From: Cellulomonas cellasea
GTDB taxonomy: Bacteria; Actinomycetota; Actinomycetes; Actinomycetales; Cellulomonadaceae
NCBI RefSeq assembly: GCF_006538745.1
Contig: NZ_BJLR01000036.1
Span: forward strand, 56,205-120,204
Length of the DNA stretch: 64,000 bases
Direction of reading: 5' to 3'
Part shown: piece after piece, positions 1-8,506 of the stretch
Layout of the letters: each line of letters begins with the position of its first letter
Numbering within the stretch: the first letter of the stretch is position 1
Notes under the pieces: model-generated
Database searches by the model: none
What the model was told of the DNA's origin: nothing
The model's input: the letters and a program-made list of their open reading frames with translations, nothing else
Program-made: the position numbers and the translations under genes

Positions 1-788
1 TGGTGCACGAGGTCGTACAGCCCGTGCCAACCGAGCTCGTCGACCCCCACGAGGAGGATGTGGCCGCCGACCCAGAGCATCGCGACGATCCCGACGGTCG
101 AGAGCACCGCGAGCACCTTCGGCATGGCCTGCACGAGGAAGCGCCCGAACGACGCGACGCCGCCGCTCCTGTTCTGGGCGAGCTTGAGCCCGATGTCGTC
201 CATCTTCACGATGAGCGCGACGACGCCGTAGACCATGACGGTGATCGCGAGCGCGACGACGATCAGGATGAGCGCGCGCGACACGAGCGGCTCGTCGGCG
301 ACCTCGTTGAGGGCGATGACCATGATCTCGGCGGACAGGATGAAGTCGGTGCGGATCGCGCCTGCGGTCATCTTCTTCTCGGTGTCCGGGCCCTGGACGA
401 CGGCGGGCGCCTCGTCCTGGTGCTTGCCGTGCCCGCTGACCAGCTCCCAGATCTTCTCCGCTCCCTCGAACGCCAGGTAGGTGCCGCCGACCATGAGGAT
501 CGGCGTCAGCAACCACGGCAGGAACTGACTGAGCAGCAGCGCGGCGGGCAGGATGAACAGCAGCTTGTTGCGCAGCGACCCGATCGCGATGCGGCGGATC
601 ATCGGGAGCTCACGGTCCGGCGTGAAGCCGCTCACGTAGCGCGGCGTGACCGCGGTGTCGTCGATCACGACGCCGGCCGCCTTGGCGCTGGCCCGGCCCG
701 CCGCCGCTGTGACGTCGTCCACCGACGCCGCCGCGAGCTTCGCGAGCGCCGCGATGTCGTCGAGCAGTGCAGCCAAACCGCCGGGCAT
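1..788 (-). CDS. DUF808 family (YedI-like) inner-membrane protein, 3' end cut by window edge
   Basis: The reading frame on the minus strand starts at ATG 788 and runs off the left edge, giving about 262 residues. The start is supported by a GAGGGAG ribosome site about seven bases upstream. The N-terminus (MPGGLAALLDDIAALAKLAA) and the following segment with VIDDTAVTPRYV and ELPMIRRIAIGSLRNK are the hallmark of DUF808/YedI proteins. Several hydrophobic stretches follow (ILPAALLLSQFLPWLL, ALILIVVALAITVMVYGVVA, VLAVLSTVGIVAMLWVGG), which are membrane segments. The family has no established biochemical role. It follows the antiporter gene on the same strand by 86 bp and may be cotranscribed with it, but that is inference. 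Confidence 0.9.
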   Translation of the reverse strand, partial: MPGGLAALLDDIAALAKLAAASVDDVTAAAGRASAKAAGVVIDDTAVTPRYVSGFTPDRELPMIRRIAIGSLRNKLLFILPAALLLSQFLPWLLTPILMVGGTYLAFEGAEKIWELVSGHGKHQDEAPAVVQGPDTEKKMTAGAIRTDFILSAEIMVIALNEVADEPLVSRALILIVVALAITVMVYGVVALIVKMDDIGLKLAQNRSGGVASFGRFLVQAMPKVLAVLSTVGIVAMLWVGGHILLVGVDELGWHGLYDLVH

Positions 789-874
789 GGGGGTCTCCCT
801 CGTTCGTCGTGCCGTGGGGGCCTAGCGTGCCATCCGCGGGGCACGTCGGCTCGTCCGTCCCGCGGTGGCCGGCG

Positions 875-2572
875 TCACGGACCGTCGGCGACGGCTCGGT
901 CGGCGGCCGCGCCGGGCGCGACCTCCGGCTCGTGCGCGCGCGGGGCGCTCTCCCGGTGCAGCAGCACCTCGGGGTCACGCGCCCGCGTCGGACCGTCCCG
1001 GTGCAGCAGCACCTCGGCGGCGTGGTCCGCGAGCGCGGTGCCCGCGGAGCCGTACAGGTGGAAGACGGCGTCGGCGCCGTGCCGCCGGAGCTCGTCGACG
1101 TCGTCGTCGTACCGCGCGACCGCGGCGACCTTGCCGGTGAACCCGGCCTTCTGCAGGCGGGCCAGCGCGATGAGGTTGGCCTTGTGGAACGGCATCGCGA
1201 GCACGACCATCTGGACCCGGCCGGCGCGCCGCACCCGCGTCCAGAACTCGACGTCCGTGGCGTCGGCGCGCAGCACGTCGAACCCCCGCGCCGTGAGCTC
1301 GCCGACCCGCGCCGGGTCGTGCTCGACGCCGACGACCGAGAGCCCGTACCCGTCGCGCAGCTGCTCGTAGGTCGCCGCGCCGATCCGCCCGAGCCCGAGC
1401 ACGAGGGCGTCGGAGTGCCCGACGTCGACGAGGCGGTCGTCGGGGTGCAGCTCGTGCGTGCTGTGGTGCGGCAGCAGCTTGACCATCCTGCTCGCGAGCT
1501 CGACGCCGCGGCGGTTGACGAGCGCCGACACCGCGAAGCTGATCGCGACGGCGAGCGAGACGACGACGACCCACCGCTCGTCGAGCATCCCCGCGGAAGC
1601 GCCGACGACCGCGACGATGATGCCGAACTCGGAGAAGTTCGCGAGCACGAGCCCGGTGAGGAACGCGGTGCGCCGCCGCAGCCGCATCGCCCAGAGCAGG
1701 ACGGCGTAGAACGCGACCTGCAACGGGAGCACCGCGAGCAGCGCGACGGCGAGCAGCAGCTCCTCGGGGCCCGGTCGCCCGTGCAGCCCGATCTGCAGGA
1801 AGAACGCGACGAGCATGAGGTCCTTGAACGTCATGAGCGACCGCGACATCTCCGACGCCCCGGGGTGCTTCGCGAGGAGCACGCCCATGAGCAGCGCCCC
1901 GAGCTCGCCGTGCACGCCGGCCGCCTCGAAGAGTCCCCAGCCCAGCGCGACGGCGACCGTCACGCCGAACAGCGCCTGCAGCTCGCCGTGCCCGATGCGG
2001 TCCCAGATCCGGTGCAGCGGCCAGGCTGCGGGGATCACGAGCACGAGCGCGAGCGCCCACGGGCTCGGCACCTCGCCGCCCGAGAGCGCCATGAACACGA
2101 CCGCGACGACGTCCTGCATCACGAGGAGGCCGACCGCGATGCGCCCGTAGAGCGACGTCGTGTCGGAGCGGTCCTCGAGCACCTTGACGACGAACACGGT
2201 CGACGAGAACGACAGCGCGAACCCCACGAGCGCGAGCCCGCCGAGCGGCTCGTCGGCCACGAGCGCCGGCCCGGCGACGGCGAGCAGCCCGAGGAAGCCG
2301 ATCGTCACGGCGGTCGACAGCACGATGTGGACGCTCGTCGTGAGCCAGATCTCCCGGCGCAGCAGCGTGCGCGCGTCGAACTTGAGCCCGATCGCGAACA
2401 GCAGCAGGACCACGCCGAGCTCGGCGACCTGCTCGAGCCCGTCCGGCGCCGGCGCACCCACCGCGCCGAGCGCGAACCCGGCGACGAGGTAGCCGACGAG
2501 CGGCGGGAGCCGCACCCCGGTCGCGAGCAGGCCGCCGACCACGGCTGCCGCGAGATACAGGCCCAGGCCCAT
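875..2572 (-). CDS. KefB-like monovalent cation:proton antiporter (CPA2) with TrkA-N domain
   Basis: The 565-residue protein has an N-terminal Na+/H+ exchanger domain of about 12 membrane segments (starting MGLGLYLAAAVVGGLLATG, with GYLVAGFALG and LLLFAIGLKFD typical of CPA2). A cytoplasmic TrkA-N nucleotide-binding domain follows, with the Rossmann motif LGLGRIGAATYEQLR. It should exchange K+ or Na+ for protons at the cell membrane, gated by NAD(H) binding. ATG 2572 is preferred because a GGGGGG tract sits six bases upstream; a GTG at 2608 would add 12 residues. The last 45 or so residues are a tandem repeat of 15-residue units (EVLLHR repeated), rich in Arg and Glu and absent from typical KefB proteins. 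Ion specificity cannot be read from the sequence. Confidence 0.9.
   Translation of the reverse strand: MGLGLYLAAAVVGGLLATGVRLPPLVGYLVAGFALGAVGAPAPDGLEQVAELGVVLLLFAIGLKFDARTLLRREIWLTTSVHIVLSTAVTIGFLGLLAVAGPALVADEPLGGLALVGFALSFSSTVFVVKVLEDRSDTTSLYGRIAVGLLVMQDVVAVVFMALSGGEVPSPWALALVLVIPAAWPLHRIWDRIGHGELQALFGVTVAVALGWGLFEAAGVHGELGALLMGVLLAKHPGASEMSRSLMTFKDLMLVAFFLQIGLHGRPGPEELLLAVALLAVLPLQVAFYAVLLWAMRLRRRTAFLTGLVLANFSEFGIIVAVVGASAGMLDERWVVVVSLAVAISFAVSALVNRRGVELASRMVKLLPHHSTHELHPDDRLVDVGHSDALVLGLGRIGAATYEQLRDGYGLSVVGVEHDPARVGELTARGFDVLRADATDVEFWTRVRRAGRVQMVVLAMPFHKANLIALARLQKAGFTGKVAAVARYDDDVDELRRHGADAVFHLYGSAGTALADHAAEVLLHRDGPTRARDPEVLLHRESAPRAHEPEVAPGAAADRAVADGP
951..1017. repeat. 45-bp tandem repeat at the 3' end of the antiporter gene
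   Basis: An identical 22-base block (beginning TCCCGGTGCAGCAGCACC) occurs at 951-972 and again at 996-1017, 45 bp apart. The period is 15 codons, so the reading frame is kept. In protein it gives two copies of a unit containing EVLLHR, with a degenerate third copy toward the C-terminus. Repeat-number variation would change only the length of the cytoplasmic tail. Confidence 0.8.
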
Positions 2573-2646
2573 GCGCACCCCCCAGGTGGTGCGGTCATTG
2601 TCGCGCACGGACGCGCGGGTGCACCCGGGGTGGTCGGCACGAAGAA

Positions 2647-2680
2647 CGCCGCCCGACGACTGTCCTGTCGTCGGGCGGCG
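2647..2680 (-). terminator. Hairpin terminator after the GH64 glucanase gene
   Basis: A perfect 14-bp inverted repeat (arms 2647-2660 and 2667-2680, six-base loop) starts 25 bases beyond the stop codon of the minus-strand gene ending at 2705. No clear U-tract follows, which is usual for actinobacterial terminators. Confidence 0.75.
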
Positions 2681-2704
2681 TGGTTCGTGCAGCTGGTGGG
2701 TCCG

Positions 2705-4315
2705 TCAGGCGCCCGGCACCGACCAGCGCTGGGCGTCGTTGTTGTAGCAGGTCCAGATCTGGATCCGGTTGCCGTTCGCGCTGCCGTTGGCCGGGTTGTC
2801 GAGGCACTTGCCCGACGCGGGGTTGCGGTACGAGCTGCCGTCGCGCACCCAGGTCTGGTTCGACTGGCCGGAGGCGCAGTCCCACAGCTGGACCTTGGCG
2901 CCGTTCGCCGTGCCCCAGTCCGCGATGTCGAGGCACTTGCCGAGGGCCCGCAGCGAGCCGTCGGTGCCGAAGGTCCAGCGCTGGGCGTTCGTGCCGTTGC
3001 ACTCCCAGAGCTGCACCGCGGTGCCGTTGGCGCTGTTGGCGCTCGCGACGTCGAGGCACTTGCCCGCCACGCCGGAGGTCACCGCGCCGGTCCCGGTCGT
3101 CGCACCGCCACCGCCACCGCCGCCACCCGTGCCCGCACCGAACGGGGTGAGGTCGATGCGCGCGCTGCGCGGGTCGCCGTCGTGCACGAGCGACTCGAAC
3201 GCGCCGACGTCGTCGAACGCGAACGCGTACGCGCGGCCGTCGGTCATCGCGGCGTGGATCACGCGCCCGTACAGGTTCGGCGGCGTGGAGCGGTAGAACT
3301 GGCCGGCGTCGAGCACCGGCTCGGTCGAGCTCGCGCCCAGCGTGCCGCGGAACAGCGCGGCGCACAGCGTCCGGGCGATGGGGCCGACGACCTGGTCGTT
3401 CGGCGCGTGCAGCGCCCCGTCGCAGCCCCAGACGTCCGAGGACGACGGCCGCGGGAACACCGCGACCTCACGGCCCGACGGGTCGGTGAAGCGCAGCGTC
3501 GTGCCCGACGTGCGGCCCGTGTAGCGGACCTCGGGGCGGTCGCCGAACGGCTGCACGGTCAGCGCACGCGTCGTGTACGCGTTCCACGCCGACGCGATGT
3601 AGCTGTCGAGGTAGGTCGCGCTGAGCAGCCCGGCGCCGGCGGCCTTGCCGGGGGCGAGGACGCGCAGGACCGTGCCGTCGGCGCGCGTCACGACGCTGCG
3701 TGCGAACGCGGGGTCGGCGCGCAGCGCGTCGATGATCTGCTGGCGGCCGTTGGGGACCAGCTTCCCCGTGGTGCGCGTGGCCCCCGAGGCGCCCGTGACG
3801 CTCACGGAGTGCGGGACGGCGAACATGTCGACCTGCGAGCTGTTCAGCCACAGCCCGGAGTCGTTGTAGGTGAGCTCGCTCCAGTCGAACAGCATGTCGC
3901 GCGTCGGGTCCCCCGCCGCCCATGGCGCGGGCTGCACGACGCCGCCCGGCGTCAGCGAGAACGGCAGCTTCTGACCGAACGAGAAGTAGATGCGGCCCGA
4001 GAAGCCGCGCGGGACCTGCACCGTGACCGCGCCGCCGTTGGCGGGTCCGGCGATCGCGCTGTCCGGCGCGGGCGACGGCGGGTTCGAGCCCGCGGGCCAC
4101 GCGCGGAACGTGCCGCCACCGTCGACCCAGCCGAGCTGGCCGGTCGCGAGGTTCGTGCCGAGCACGTGGACGAACACCTGCTCGCTGCGGCCCGACTGGT
4201 TCCCGACCGTGATCGGCAGCCGGTCCGGCCCGAGCGCGGCGGCCGGCGTGGCCGCCCCCATGACGCAGACGGCTCCCGCGACCAGCGCGGTCAGCCACTT
4301 CCGAAGTTGATGCAT
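2705..4315 (-). CDS. Secreted GH64 beta-1,3-glucanase with C-terminal ricin-type lectin domain (CBM13)
   Basis: This 536-residue protein opens with a signal peptide (MHQLRKWLTALVAGAVCVMG, cleavage likely after ATPAAA) and a GH64 catalytic domain to about residue 390. GH64 enzymes release laminaripentaose from beta-1,3-glucan. The segment FDWSELTYND...SSQVDMFAVP holds Glu147 and Asp163, spaced 16 residues like the catalytic Glu154 and Asp170 of laminaripentaose-producing glucanase. A Gly-rich linker (about 398-406) leads to a beta-trefoil lectin with repeated GKCLD and QLW motifs (QIW in the last repeat), expected to bind polysaccharide. The ATG has a strong GAAGGGAAG ribosome site. Likely targets are fungal or plant callose-type glucans. 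The gene stands alone between a terminator and an operator-like palindrome. Confidence 0.92.
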   Translation of the reverse strand: MHQLRKWLTALVAGAVCVMGAATPAAALGPDRLPITVGNQSGRSEQVFVHVLGTNLATGQLGWVDGGGTFRAWPAGSNPPSPAPDSAIAGPANGGAVTVQVPRGFSGRIYFSFGQKLPFSLTPGGVVQPAPWAAGDPTRDMLFDWSELTYNDSGLWLNSSQVDMFAVPHSVSVTGASGATRTTGKLVPNGRQQIIDALRADPAFARSVVTRADGTVLRVLAPGKAAGAGLLSATYLDSYIASAWNAYTTRALTVQPFGDRPEVRYTGRTSGTTLRFTDPSGREVAVFPRPSSSDVWGCDGALHAPNDQVVGPIARTLCAALFRGTLGASSTEPVLDAGQFYRSTPPNLYGRVIHAAMTDGRAYAFAFDDVGAFESLVHDGDPRSARIDLTPFGAGTGGGGGGGGATTGTGAVTSGVAGKCLDVASANSANGTAVQLWECNGTNAQRWTFGTDGSLRALGKCLDIADWGTANGAKVQLWDCASGQSNQTWVRDGSSYRNPASGKCLDNPANGSANGNRIQIWTCYNNDAQRWSVPGA

Positions 4316-4444
4316 CGTCTTCCCTTCGCCCCCTGGTGGGCCCGCGCGCCGTCCAGCGCGCGGGAGCGGGCGCGCGACACTGCGCGCCCAGACGCGGCGA
4401 CGTGTCCGGTGCGGACGGCGCCGTCGGGCAATTGGTTAGTGATC

Positions 4445-4460
4445 CTGACATACAGGTCAG
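4445..4460. promoter_or_regulatory. Operator-like palindrome upstream of the GH64 gene
   Basis: CTGAC-N6-GTCAG (4445-4460) lies 130 bp upstream of the glucanase start in a relatively AT-rich part of the 313-bp gap 4316-4628. TGAC-N6-GTCA symmetry resembles GntR-family operators, so a sugar-responsive repressor site is plausible. The rest of this gap holds no gene I can support. Confidence 0.4.
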
Positions 4461-4628
4461 TAAGCCGCCATCGCCCGAAGGTGTGGACGGTTTTCTGTTA
4501 TGGGTTCCGCGATGTCCGGGTATCGGCCGTCTCGTCCGGGGCTCCGGGTGCGCGGCTTCCCGGACCCACCCGGACGCCGTCACGGCACATGAGCGCAGGG
4601 GTGGGGCCGCACGGGCGCTCACTGAGGG

Positions 4629-5384
4629 CTACTGCCGCACAGCGCTCCAGGCGTTGGCGACGACGTCCGCAGCGCTCCCCTGGTCGATCGCGATGCGCGT
4701 CTGCCCTCCCAGAGCAGTCACCCAGTCATCGCTCGGCTCCACCGCGATCACCGCGCGCTCAGGCACGCGCGTCCTCTGGCCGAGGCGACAGAACAGGTCT
4801 GCCGCGCCGGTCGTGATCATCCCTGCCCCGACCATCGCCCACAGGTCGTACAGGTCTCGCGACGTCCGGCGGTCGATCCACGCCGAGAGCTTCGAGGCGG
4901 CGAAAGCGTCCCGGGTCAACACCCGCAACGACGCGGCCGGCACGTCGGAGTACCGCTGCTGGATCGGCACAAGCTCCGAGGGCCAGGATGGATACCCCTG
5001 GCCGGAGAGGAGCTGCACCTTGACGGCGTGGCCGGTCGCCGTGATCGCCACGGCCGCCGCGGATCCCCGCGCGACACCCAGGTCCGGGCGCCACGTGATG
5101 CGCCCGAGCTCGCGCCTCACGGGCCCGGCGTCGAAGGCGTTCGTCACTGCACGGGCGGCTTCCGTACGTGGGCCGATGGCGATGAGGTCGATGTCCTCGC
5201 TGAGCCGCAGGTTCATTAGGTGCGTGCGCGACAGAGCGGTGCCCCCGAAGAAGACGACATGGTCGGCCGCGGTCCGCGCGAGAGCGGCGAGCATGTGCGA
5301 GATGGCGTGATCCCGCTGCACCTGCTCGTCAGCGACGCCGAACCGTTCCGCGACAGAGACGAGCTCGTCCGGGTCGAGACTCAT
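4629..5384 (-). CDS. AbiEii/AbiGii-type nucleotidyltransferase toxin
   Basis: The protein (251 residues, MSLDPDELVSVAERFGV...) carries the DUF1814/AbiEii nucleotidyltransferase core: VVFFGGTALSRTHL followed by RLSEDIDLIAIG, the GG(T/S)xL and DxD metal-binding signature, and downstream FAASKLSAWIDRRTSRDLYDLW, the conserved K and R/D motif. Type IV toxins of this group transfer nucleotides to an RNA acceptor (tRNA for related MenT toxins). The start at 5384 overlaps the stop of the upstream antitoxin by four bases (ATGA), the standard arrangement. An upstream in-frame extension to 5825 runs inside the antitoxin gene and is not used. Abortive infection or stabilisation is inferred from the family. 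Confidence 0.88.
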   Translation of the reverse strand: MSLDPDELVSVAERFGVADEQVQRDHAISHMLAALARTAADHVVFFGGTALSRTHLMNLRLSEDIDLIAIGPRTEAARAVTNAFDAGPVRRELGRITWRPDLGVARGSAAAVAITATGHAVKVQLLSGQGYPSWPSELVPIQQRYSDVPAASLRVLTRDAFAASKLSAWIDRRTSRDLYDLWAMVGAGMITTGAADLFCRLGQRTRVPERAVIAVEPSDDWVTALGGQTRIAIDQGSAADVVANAWSAVRQ

Positions 5385-6202
5385 GCGAGCAGGTCCAGGA
5401 AGCGCTGGAACGCCGCGAGACTGCCCTTGTCCTCCTTGACGACGCGGTGCAGTCGTCCGACGTCGGTCCGTTCCGCAAGCGCGAGCACCACGTTGTCGAT
5501 CTCGTTCTCCAGGCCGGCCGCACCGAGGCCGCGCATCAGGTCGAGGATCGTCTGGTCGACCGTCGTCACCGTCAGCGGTCCCAGCTCGGAGTCGATCTTC
5601 TCGATGTCGAGTGCATCGAAGCGTCGACGCATGACGAACGAGACCGCCCCGCCACCGGTCAGCTCGACCGCCCGGTGCGTCCGGGGCGAGGCCACCCAGG
5701 CGCGACCGAGCGCGCGCGGGAGCGCCTGGTGCATCCGCGCGGCGCTCATGCCCATCAGCGGGGTGGGCTGCCCCATCGTGACCGCCCCCACGGCAGCGGC
5801 CGCGGTCTCGATCGTCGGCTTCCACCGGTCGGTCGCCGTCCGCGGCCTGGGCATGTAGATGCCCCGCGCCACGCGGTGGAGGCGTCCGTCGGAGGCCGCG
5901 TCAGCAAGGGCCTTGCGCGGGTTCGCGTAGTAGGGCTTGAGCGCGGCGGCGTCCACCGCCCCGAGCGGACCCCGCTGGAGCGCTTCACGCAGCCGCCGAC
6001 CGCCGGCCAGCCGCAAGGTCCGGACCGGACCGTCGGCAGCCTCGAGCGCGTGGAGGTGCTCGCCGAGCTCTCGGTGCGCCGCAGCCAGGTCGGCGCCGCC
6101 GGGAAGGTCGTCCAGCTCGTCGAGGATCGTCGCGGCCTCCGAGACCAGCTCGCGAGCGCGGGCGAGCCGCACCCGCTGCTCCGCTGTCAGGGCAACGCCC
6201 AT
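5381..6202 (-). CDS. AbiEi-type antitoxin / transcriptional autoregulator
   Basis: The 273-residue product begins MGVALTAEQRVRLARARELV. ATG 6202 is chosen because AAGGGGG lies about nine bases upstream; an in-frame extension to 6295 has no such site and crosses the promoter. The middle contains YYANPRKALADAASDGRLHRVARGIYMPR, the winged-helix-like part of AbiEi antitoxins, and the C-terminal domain includes VTTVDQTILDLMRGL, a common AbiEi_4-type motif. It precedes and overlaps the AbiEii toxin by four bases. AbiEi proteins repress their own operon by binding inverted repeats, and one is present just upstream (6224-6255). Confidence 0.85.
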   Translation of the reverse strand: MGVALTAEQRVRLARARELVSEAATILDELDDLPGGADLAAAHRELGEHLHALEAADGPVRTLRLAGGRRLREALQRGPLGAVDAAALKPYYANPRKALADAASDGRLHRVARGIYMPRPRTATDRWKPTIETAAAAVGAVTMGQPTPLMGMSAARMHQALPRALGRAWVASPRTHRAVELTGGGAVSFVMRRRFDALDIEKIDSELGPLTVTTVDQTILDLMRGLGAAGLENEIDNVVLALAERTDVGRLHRVVKEDKGSLAAFQRFLDLLA

Positions 6203-6223
6203 GGTGCCGAACCCCCTTGCGGC

Positions 6224-6255
6224 GGGATACGCGAACTGTGTGCAGAACGTATCCC
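6224..6255 (-). promoter_or_regulatory. Inverted-repeat operator of the AbiE operon
   Basis: GGGATACG at 6224-6231 and CGTATCCC at 6248-6255 form a perfect 8-bp inverted repeat with a 16-bp spacer (24 bp centre to centre). It ends 22 bases before the antitoxin start. A possible -35 (TTGCAG, about 6268-6273) and a -10 overlapping the outer arm place it over the promoter. This matches the known mode of AbiEi autoregulation. Confidence 0.65.
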
Positions 6256-6352
6256 CAGAGTGGTCGTACTGCAAGCAGATGAGCAACTCTGTCACACTTT
6301 GGTTGCCGGGGGCCTTTCGATCGGCGTCGGTGCGCCGGCGGCGCTGGGTGGA

Positions 6353-8506
6353 TCAGCCCAGGCCCTCCGCGGCCAGCGCGTCGGTGAGCAGCGCGACCAG
6401 CGCCTCGAGCTGCACGTCCGTGGACGACGAGGAGTCGTCCTCCCCCGCGCCGTCCAGCGCCCGCGCCGCCAGCCCCGACTTGCTGTCGATGAGCTCGGCG
6501 ATCTTCGCGTCGATGGTCTGCGCGGCGATGATCCGCCACGCGGTGACCGGCTCGGTCTGGCCGATGCGGTGGATGCGGTCGATGGCCTGGGTCTGCTCGG
6601 CGTCGGTCCAGGACAGCTCCGCGAGCACGAGGTTCGACGCGACCTGGAGGTTCAGGCCGACGCCGGCGGCGGTCAGCGAGCACACGACGATCTGCACGTC
6701 GGGGTCCTCGACGAACGCCTTGATGTTCTTCGCGCGGACTCTCGGCGTCTGGTCGCCGCGGATCGACGCGTACCGGATGCCGCGGTCGGCGAACGTCTGC
6801 TCGGCCTGGTCCATGACGTCGACGTGCTTGGCGAAGAACACGACCTTGCCGACGTTGCGGGCGAGCTGGGCGGCGTAGTCGGCGGCCAGCCCGGCCTTCG
6901 CCTGACCGATCCGGCGGACCATCGTGAACACGTTCTCGCCGCCGGCCTTCGAGCTCGAGTCCTTGAGCTCGGTCGCGGCGATGCGGCGCGCGAGCTCGAG
7001 GTCGATCCCGTCGGGCACGCCCTCCGCCGCGCGCGCCTCCATGACGGACCGGTAGCGCTCGACGAGCCGGCGGGCCAGCGCAGCCTCGGCGGCACGGATC
7101 GAGCGCCCCACGGGGCCGTCGAGCTCGACGGGCAGGTCGGCGACGCGGCGCGCCGGGATGTCCGCGACGACGTCGGCCTTGCGGCGGCGCACGATGCCCA
7201 TCTCGATCACGCTGGTCCGGGCCTCCGCGTAGAACCCGGGGTCCGCGGGCGTCAGCCCGGTCTCCTCGAGCGACGTCATCAGCGCGCCGAGCGGCTGCTT
7301 GTCGTCGATCCAGCCGAGCAGCTGCCAGATCGCCCGGAAGTCCTCGATGTCGTTGATGAGCGGCGTGCCGGTGAGCGCCATGAGCAGCGGCCGCGCGACG
7401 CGCTCCCGGATCCGCTCCGAGAGCGCCAGCACGTGCCGCGAGCGCTGGGAGGTCTTGTTCTTGATGAAGTGCGCCTCGTCGACGACCATCCCGCGGAAGC
7501 CCAGGTCGCCGAGCCAGCCGACGTGCCGGTCCAGGAGCTCGTAGTTGACGATCACGACGTCCGCGAAGCCGTCGACCTGCTCCCCGTCGCCGTGGACGAC
7601 CGTGGCGCGGCGGTGCGGCATCCACATGCCCACCTCGTGCGCCCAGTTCGTCTTGACGACGTTGGGGACAACGACGAGCAGCGGGAACGCGTCGGCGGCC
7701 TGCGCGGCGAGCAGCGCCTGCGCGGTCTTGCCGAGCCCGGGCTCGTCGGCCAGCAGGAACGTGCGGTGGCCACGGGCCGTCGCGGCGACGACCTGCGCCT
7801 GGTGCGGCATGAGCTCGCGACCCAGCGGCACACGCACGGGGCGAGGCTCGGGCAGCGGCATGCACGCCGGCGCGCCGGCGGCGGCCTCCGCGAACGACCG
7901 GAAGAGCGGCTCGAGCAGCTCCCAGCCGGCGAGGCGCCGGGGACGGGCCGCCGTGCGCTGCGCGGCCGCCTCGAAGTCGGGCGCCAGGAACGGGTTCGCC
8001 AGCTGACGTGAGATCACCGACCGCGGCACGACCCGGTTCTCGGCCCCCGCCACCGGCGCGGGCGGCGGCGTCGGCTCGGGCTCCTCGGGCGGCTCGATCC
8101 CGCCGGCGCGCAGGACCGTCGCCATGAAGGCGCGCGCCGCGTCGGTGACCTTGGCGTCCTCGCCGAGCAGCGCGAGCAGCGACGTGTCCCGGGCGGCGAT
8201 CTTCGCGAGCATCGTCGCGACCCCGTCGAGCCGCTTGAGCTCCTGGGTCCGCTTCGCCTCGCTCAGCGTGGCGTCGGCCTTGACCCGCGTCCGCTCCTCA
8301 CGCACCAGCAGCGCGACGACCTGGAACTTCGTCCGGATCGCCGGGCGCGTCGGCGGGCGCTGGACGGCACTCTCGACCTCGCGGGCCACCCCGGCGAGGA
8401 CGGGGATCAGCCCCTCCTCGGTGGGGCGCTGGGCGCCGCGGCGACGCTGGGTGGTGACGGGCTCCGGGCGCGCACGACCGGACCGGCGCTGGCCTGGTCG
8501 GGCCAC
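6353..8506 (-). CDS. SNF2-family DEAD/DEAH-box helicase (SMARCAL1-like core)
   Basis: The protein has about 717 residues. The GTG at 8506 is chosen because AAGGAGG lies just upstream; the longer frame to 8776 is Arg/Pro-rich and not gene-like. The SNF2 ATPase core is complete: Walker A (LLADEPGLGKTAQALLAAQ), motif II (MVVDEAHFIKNKTS), motif III (LMALTGTP), and the C-terminal lobe with GVGLNLQVASNLVLAE and QAIDRIHRIGQTEPV. The N-terminal 230 residues are helical with no recognised domain. Such proteins translocate on duplex DNA or remodel nucleoprotein. It sits right beside the AbiE pair, so a defence role is possible, but the gene could equally be a housekeeping translocase. Confidence 0.88.
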   Translation of the reverse strand: MARPGQRRSGRARPEPVTTQRRRGAQRPTEEGLIPVLAGVAREVESAVQRPPTRPAIRTKFQVVALLVREERTRVKADATLSEAKRTQELKRLDGVATMLAKIAARDTSLLALLGEDAKVTDAARAFMATVLRAGGIEPPEEPEPTPPPAPVAGAENRVVPRSVISRQLANPFLAPDFEAAAQRTAARPRRLAGWELLEPLFRSFAEAAAGAPACMPLPEPRPVRVPLGRELMPHQAQVVAATARGHRTFLLADEPGLGKTAQALLAAQAADAFPLLVVVPNVVKTNWAHEVGMWMPHRRATVVHGDGEQVDGFADVVIVNYELLDRHVGWLGDLGFRGMVVDEAHFIKNKTSQRSRHVLALSERIRERVARPLLMALTGTPLINDIEDFRAIWQLLGWIDDKQPLGALMTSLEETGLTPADPGFYAEARTSVIEMGIVRRRKADVVADIPARRVADLPVELDGPVGRSIRAAEAALARRLVERYRSVMEARAAEGVPDGIDLELARRIAATELKDSSSKAGGENVFTMVRRIGQAKAGLAADYAAQLARNVGKVVFFAKHVDVMDQAEQTFADRGIRYASIRGDQTPRVRAKNIKAFVEDPDVQIVVCSLTAAGVGLNLQVASNLVLAELSWTDAEQTQAIDRIHRIGQTEPVTAWRIIAAQTIDAKIAELIDSKSGLAARALDGAGEDDSSSSTDVQLEALVALLTDALAAEGLG

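Noticed and set aside
767..4816. 1349-codon open frame on the plus strand
   Set aside because: It is the antisense shadow of the antiporter and GH64 genes; the translation is Arg/Glu/Asp-rich with no domain and no ribosome site. Long antisense frames are expected at this GC content.
4629..5825. 398-codon version of the AbiEii toxin
   Set aside because: The added N-terminus lies inside the antitoxin gene in another frame; the ATGA overlap at 5381-5384 is the normal start for this family.
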